Shown here one piece after another: positions 62,548 through 64,000 of a DNA stretch of 64,000 bases. How positions within the stretch are numbered: position 1 is the first letter of the stretch; each line of letters begins with the position of its first letter. The stretch spans positions 186,001-250,000 of the forward strand of contig NZ_PYWL01000004.1 in NCBI RefSeq assembly GCF_003049525.1. The letters are read 5' to 3'. The position numbers were made by a program, and so were the translations under genes. The stretch comes from Lysinibacillus fusiformis (lineage in GTDB: Bacteria > Bacillota > Bacilli > Bacillales_A > Planococcaceae). The notes below the pieces were generated by a model. It was not told the origin of the DNA and made no database searches. It worked only from the letters and a program-made list of their open reading frames with translations.

Positions 62548-63102
62548 TTGCTGGAGGAGAATATGGATTTATCTAGTCAGGTAGGTATGAACTTAAGAGA
62601 GATTCGAAAAAACAAAAGGATGAGTCTCGAAGAGCTTGCAAGTATTAGTAATGTCAGTAAACTAACATTAGGGAAAATTGAACGAGGGGAAACCAATCCA
62701 ACGGTTAATATCCTTTGGAAAATATGTAGAGGGCTTCATATTCCATTAGTTTCTTTATTATCCTTTGAAGAAAATGTAGAGGTCCATCGTTTTGGCTCAG
62801 AATATCAATTTGCTGGCCATAATAACGACTGGTTTGTCGAACCTTTATTCAAAACAAATGGAACTGAGTTGTATAGAGGTCGACTTGAACCTAATAGTGA
62901 ATACAGTGAGTGTCACTTAGAAGGCTCCGAGGAAATTGTGCTGGTGTTGAATGGGCAATTGGAGCTAAAGGTCGGAGAGAAGACCCATCAGTTAAACCAA
63001 TGGGATGTCATTAAATTCAAGGGTGAAGAACTTCACACGTATATCAACCACTCAGATGAAAAAGTACATTTAATGCTGTCATTAACGTATACAACCCCAT
63101 AA
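62548..63102 (+). CDS. XRE-cupin transcriptional regulator
   Basis: A 180- to 184-residue protein with an XRE helix-turn-helix (about 12-70, 'SLEELASISNVSKLTLGKIE' region) and a C-terminal cupin (105-180, 'EYSECHLEGSEEIVLVLNGQ'). This type senses small molecules through the cupin and often controls an adjacent transporter or amino-acid gene. Either TTG 62548 (AAGGGG nine bases upstream) or ATG 62563 (GGAGGAG five bases upstream) could be the start. Divergent from the CynX-type MFS gene. Confidence 0.88.
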   Translation: MLEENMDLSSQVGMNLREIRKNKRMSLEELASISNVSKLTLGKIERGETNPTVNILWKICRGLHIPLVSLLSFEENVEVHRFGSEYQFAGHNNDWFVEPLFKTNGTELYRGRLEPNSEYSECHLEGSEEIVLVLNGQLELKVGEKTHQLNQWDVIKFKGEELHTYINHSDEKVHLMLSLTYTTP

Positions 63103-63144
63103 GTATGGATAAAGAAAGTCATACTCTATAAGTGTACTTCCACA

Positions 63145-63186
63145 AAAAATCGTCCTTACTTTATACAAGTAAAGGACGATTTTTCT
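63145..63186. terminator. Bidirectional terminator between the regulator and qoxD
   Basis: AAAAATCGTCCTTACTT pairs with AAGTAAAGGACGATTTTT with one bulge, T runs on both strands; the genes converge. Confidence 0.88.
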
Positions 63187-63190
63187 CTAT

Positions 63191-63475
63191 TTAAATATAC
63201 CCCCAAATCATACATAATAATGTTCCGAAAATGGTAACGAGCGCAATGACTAGCCCATAATAAATATTTGTATAGATGGCTGGTTTATCATTGGTTTCAC
63301 CAGCGTGCATAAAGACAACTAACTGCAAGCCTGCCTGAATAAATGCTGTGACTAAAAGTATCGTCATTGTAATAGGCATTGAGATTTGAAAAAAGTAGAC
63401 ACATGCTGCAATGATGGTAAGGATAATCGACAAGGCAAATCCCATCACCTGTTTTAGTGGGAATAAATCACTCAT
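63191..63475 (-). CDS. qoxD: Quinol oxidase subunit IV (QoxD-type)
   Basis: A 94-residue, three-helix membrane protein ('VMGFALSIILTIIAACVYFF', 'TILLVTAFIQAGLQLVVFMH', 'VTIFGTLLCMIWGYI') matching subunit IV of the cytochrome aa3-600 menaquinol oxidase. It helps assemble or stabilise the oxidase. AAGGAATGG precedes the start, and the gene begins one base after the stop of the subunit III gene. A cytochrome c oxidase subunit IV (CtaF) is less likely given the length and the subunit III sequence. Confidence 0.85.
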   Translation of the reverse strand: MSDLFPLKQVMGFALSIILTIIAACVYFFQISMPITMTILLVTAFIQAGLQLVVFMHAGETNDKPAIYTNIYYGLVIALVTIFGTLLCMIWGYI

Positions 63476-63476
63476 A

Positions 63477-64000
63477 TCACACCATTCCTTTCAAGTAAAT
63501 GAAACTGAAGATAAAAATCCAAACCACATCTAAAAAGTGCCAGTATAAGGAGAAGATGAAAGATTTATTGGCTGTTTCAGGCGTTAATCCACGCGTTATT
63601 AGTTGGTAGACAATAAATATGCCCCAGAACACACCAAATGTGACATGGGCACCATGCGTTCCTAATGTTGTCAATAGGGTAGCTGTAAAGGCGCTAGTTT
63701 GTAAGCCTGCACCAACATGCACATAATGAATAAACTCATAAACTTCAAACCCAATAAATGCTACACCTAGTAGTAGCGTCAAAATATAGAATGTAATCAT
63801 CGCTTTCATATAGCCTTTGCGCATAGCATGTATGCCCAGACCAATGGTAAAGCTACTTGTTAGAAGAATAAATGTTTCAAATAAAACAGGTGTTATTTCA
63901 AAAATGTCTGCGCCAGTAGGACCTGTACCCGTGCGATCCACTAGCACAAAATAAGCTGCGAACAGCGTTCCAAAAAGCATGATTTCAGCGCCGATAAATA
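63477..64000 (-). CDS. qoxC: Quinol oxidase subunit III (QoxC-type), cut by the window edge
   Basis: About 174 codons of the 3' end of a haem-copper oxidase subunit III: 'FIGAEIMLFGTLFAAYFVLV', 'LGTHGAHVTFGVFWGIFIVY' and the end 'FSLYWHFLDVVWIFIFSFIY' then LKGMV, matching QoxC. The open frame continues beyond base 64000. Subunit III stabilises the catalytic subunit in the membrane. The operon order C then D fits the usual qoxABCD. Confidence 0.88.
   Translation of the reverse strand, partial: FIGAEIMLFGTLFAAYFVLVDRTGTGPTGADIFEITPVLFETFILLTSSFTIGLGIHAMRKGYMKAMITFYILTLLLGVAFIGFEVYEFIHYVHVGAGLQTSAFTATLLTTLGTHGAHVTFGVFWGIFIVYQLITRGLTPETANKSFIFSLYWHFLDVVWIFIFSFIYLKGMV

Noticed and set aside
1..64000. 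CRISPR array or restriction-modification system
   Set aside because: No regularly spaced direct repeats and no methyltransferase, nuclease or cas-like genes were seen.
1..64000. tRNA or rRNA genes
   Set aside because: No stretch with tRNA-like TTCGAATC arms and CCA end or conserved rRNA segments was found; GGTTC-like matches were isolated.

Overview
The window reads as the chromosome of a low-GC, endospore-forming Gram-positive of the order Bacillales. The GerA/GerB/GerC germinant receptor operon, the qox-type quinol oxidase genes, two T-box-controlled aminoacyl-tRNA synthetase genes, an LCP cell-wall ligase, strong GGAGG ribosome sites and many GTG/TTG starts all fit this. The gene content looks Lysinibacillus-like, but that genus call is inference.

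Layout. 0-5.8 kb: a lipoprotein, a DinB-fold protein, a TetR/ketoacyl-synthase pair sharing one compact promoter-operator, an amidohydrolase and an ABC-F ATPase. 5.9-12.9 kb: a decayed accessory strip with a truncated integrase, a nonsense-broken XRE-AbrB regulator before an intact MGT glycosyltransferase, a frameshifted unknown ORF, a doubly broken acetyltransferase, a broken MFS gene and the 5' ends of two different IS3-family elements. An apparently intact soluble PAS-PAS chemoreceptor sits among them. 13-18.9 kb: a DUF2691-type protein, a copper-amine-oxidase-like stalk protein, a membrane-anchored FAD oxidoreductase with an SLH-like tail, and an ArsR-MFS pair whose MFS gene carries an internal TGA. 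19.3-32.3 kb: T-box-argS, a CynX-type MFS, a lipoprotein resembling an inactivated serine protease, recQ, msrA, LCP, an AI-2E-type permease, a cupin, an aminotransferase, a P-loop protein and an enoyl-CoA hydratase. 32.6-38.7 kb: a tyrosine-recombinase-like protein lacking its catalytic residues, the three-gene circularly permuted ATP-grasp/alpha-E/transglutaminase operon, an unexplained hairpin RNA, an orphan LexA box and an intact Xer-type recombinase. 38.7-48 kb: a DinB protein, a second stalk protein, twin small paralogous proteins, a PAS-GGDEF-EAL protein, T-box-proS, HAD and Nudix hydrolases, a Dph6-like enzyme and an ArsR-SRPBCC operon. 48-64 kb: a giant rearranged UvrA-like protein, a nucleoside hydrolase, the gerABC-type operon, a GNAT gene behind a leader-peptide/terminator attenuator, a glucosaminidase with a two-component system, PhzF, a divergent MFS/XRE-cupin pair and qoxD plus the end of qoxC.

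How the parts work together. Several small regulator-target units have visible operators: TetR with its synthase, ArsR with MFS, ArsR with SRPBCC, and XRE-cupin with MFS. Resistance-like functions recur: glycosyltransferase, acetyltransferase behind an attenuator, ABC-F, UvrA-like ABC protein and several efflux pumps. The best candidates for under-described biology are the UvrA-like protein with its long C-terminal zinc-ribbon half, the ATP-grasp/alpha-E/transglutaminase operon, the attenuator upstream of the acetyltransferase, the hairpin plus orphan LexA box at 37.4-37.6 kb, and the twin small proteins at 40.4-40.9 kb.
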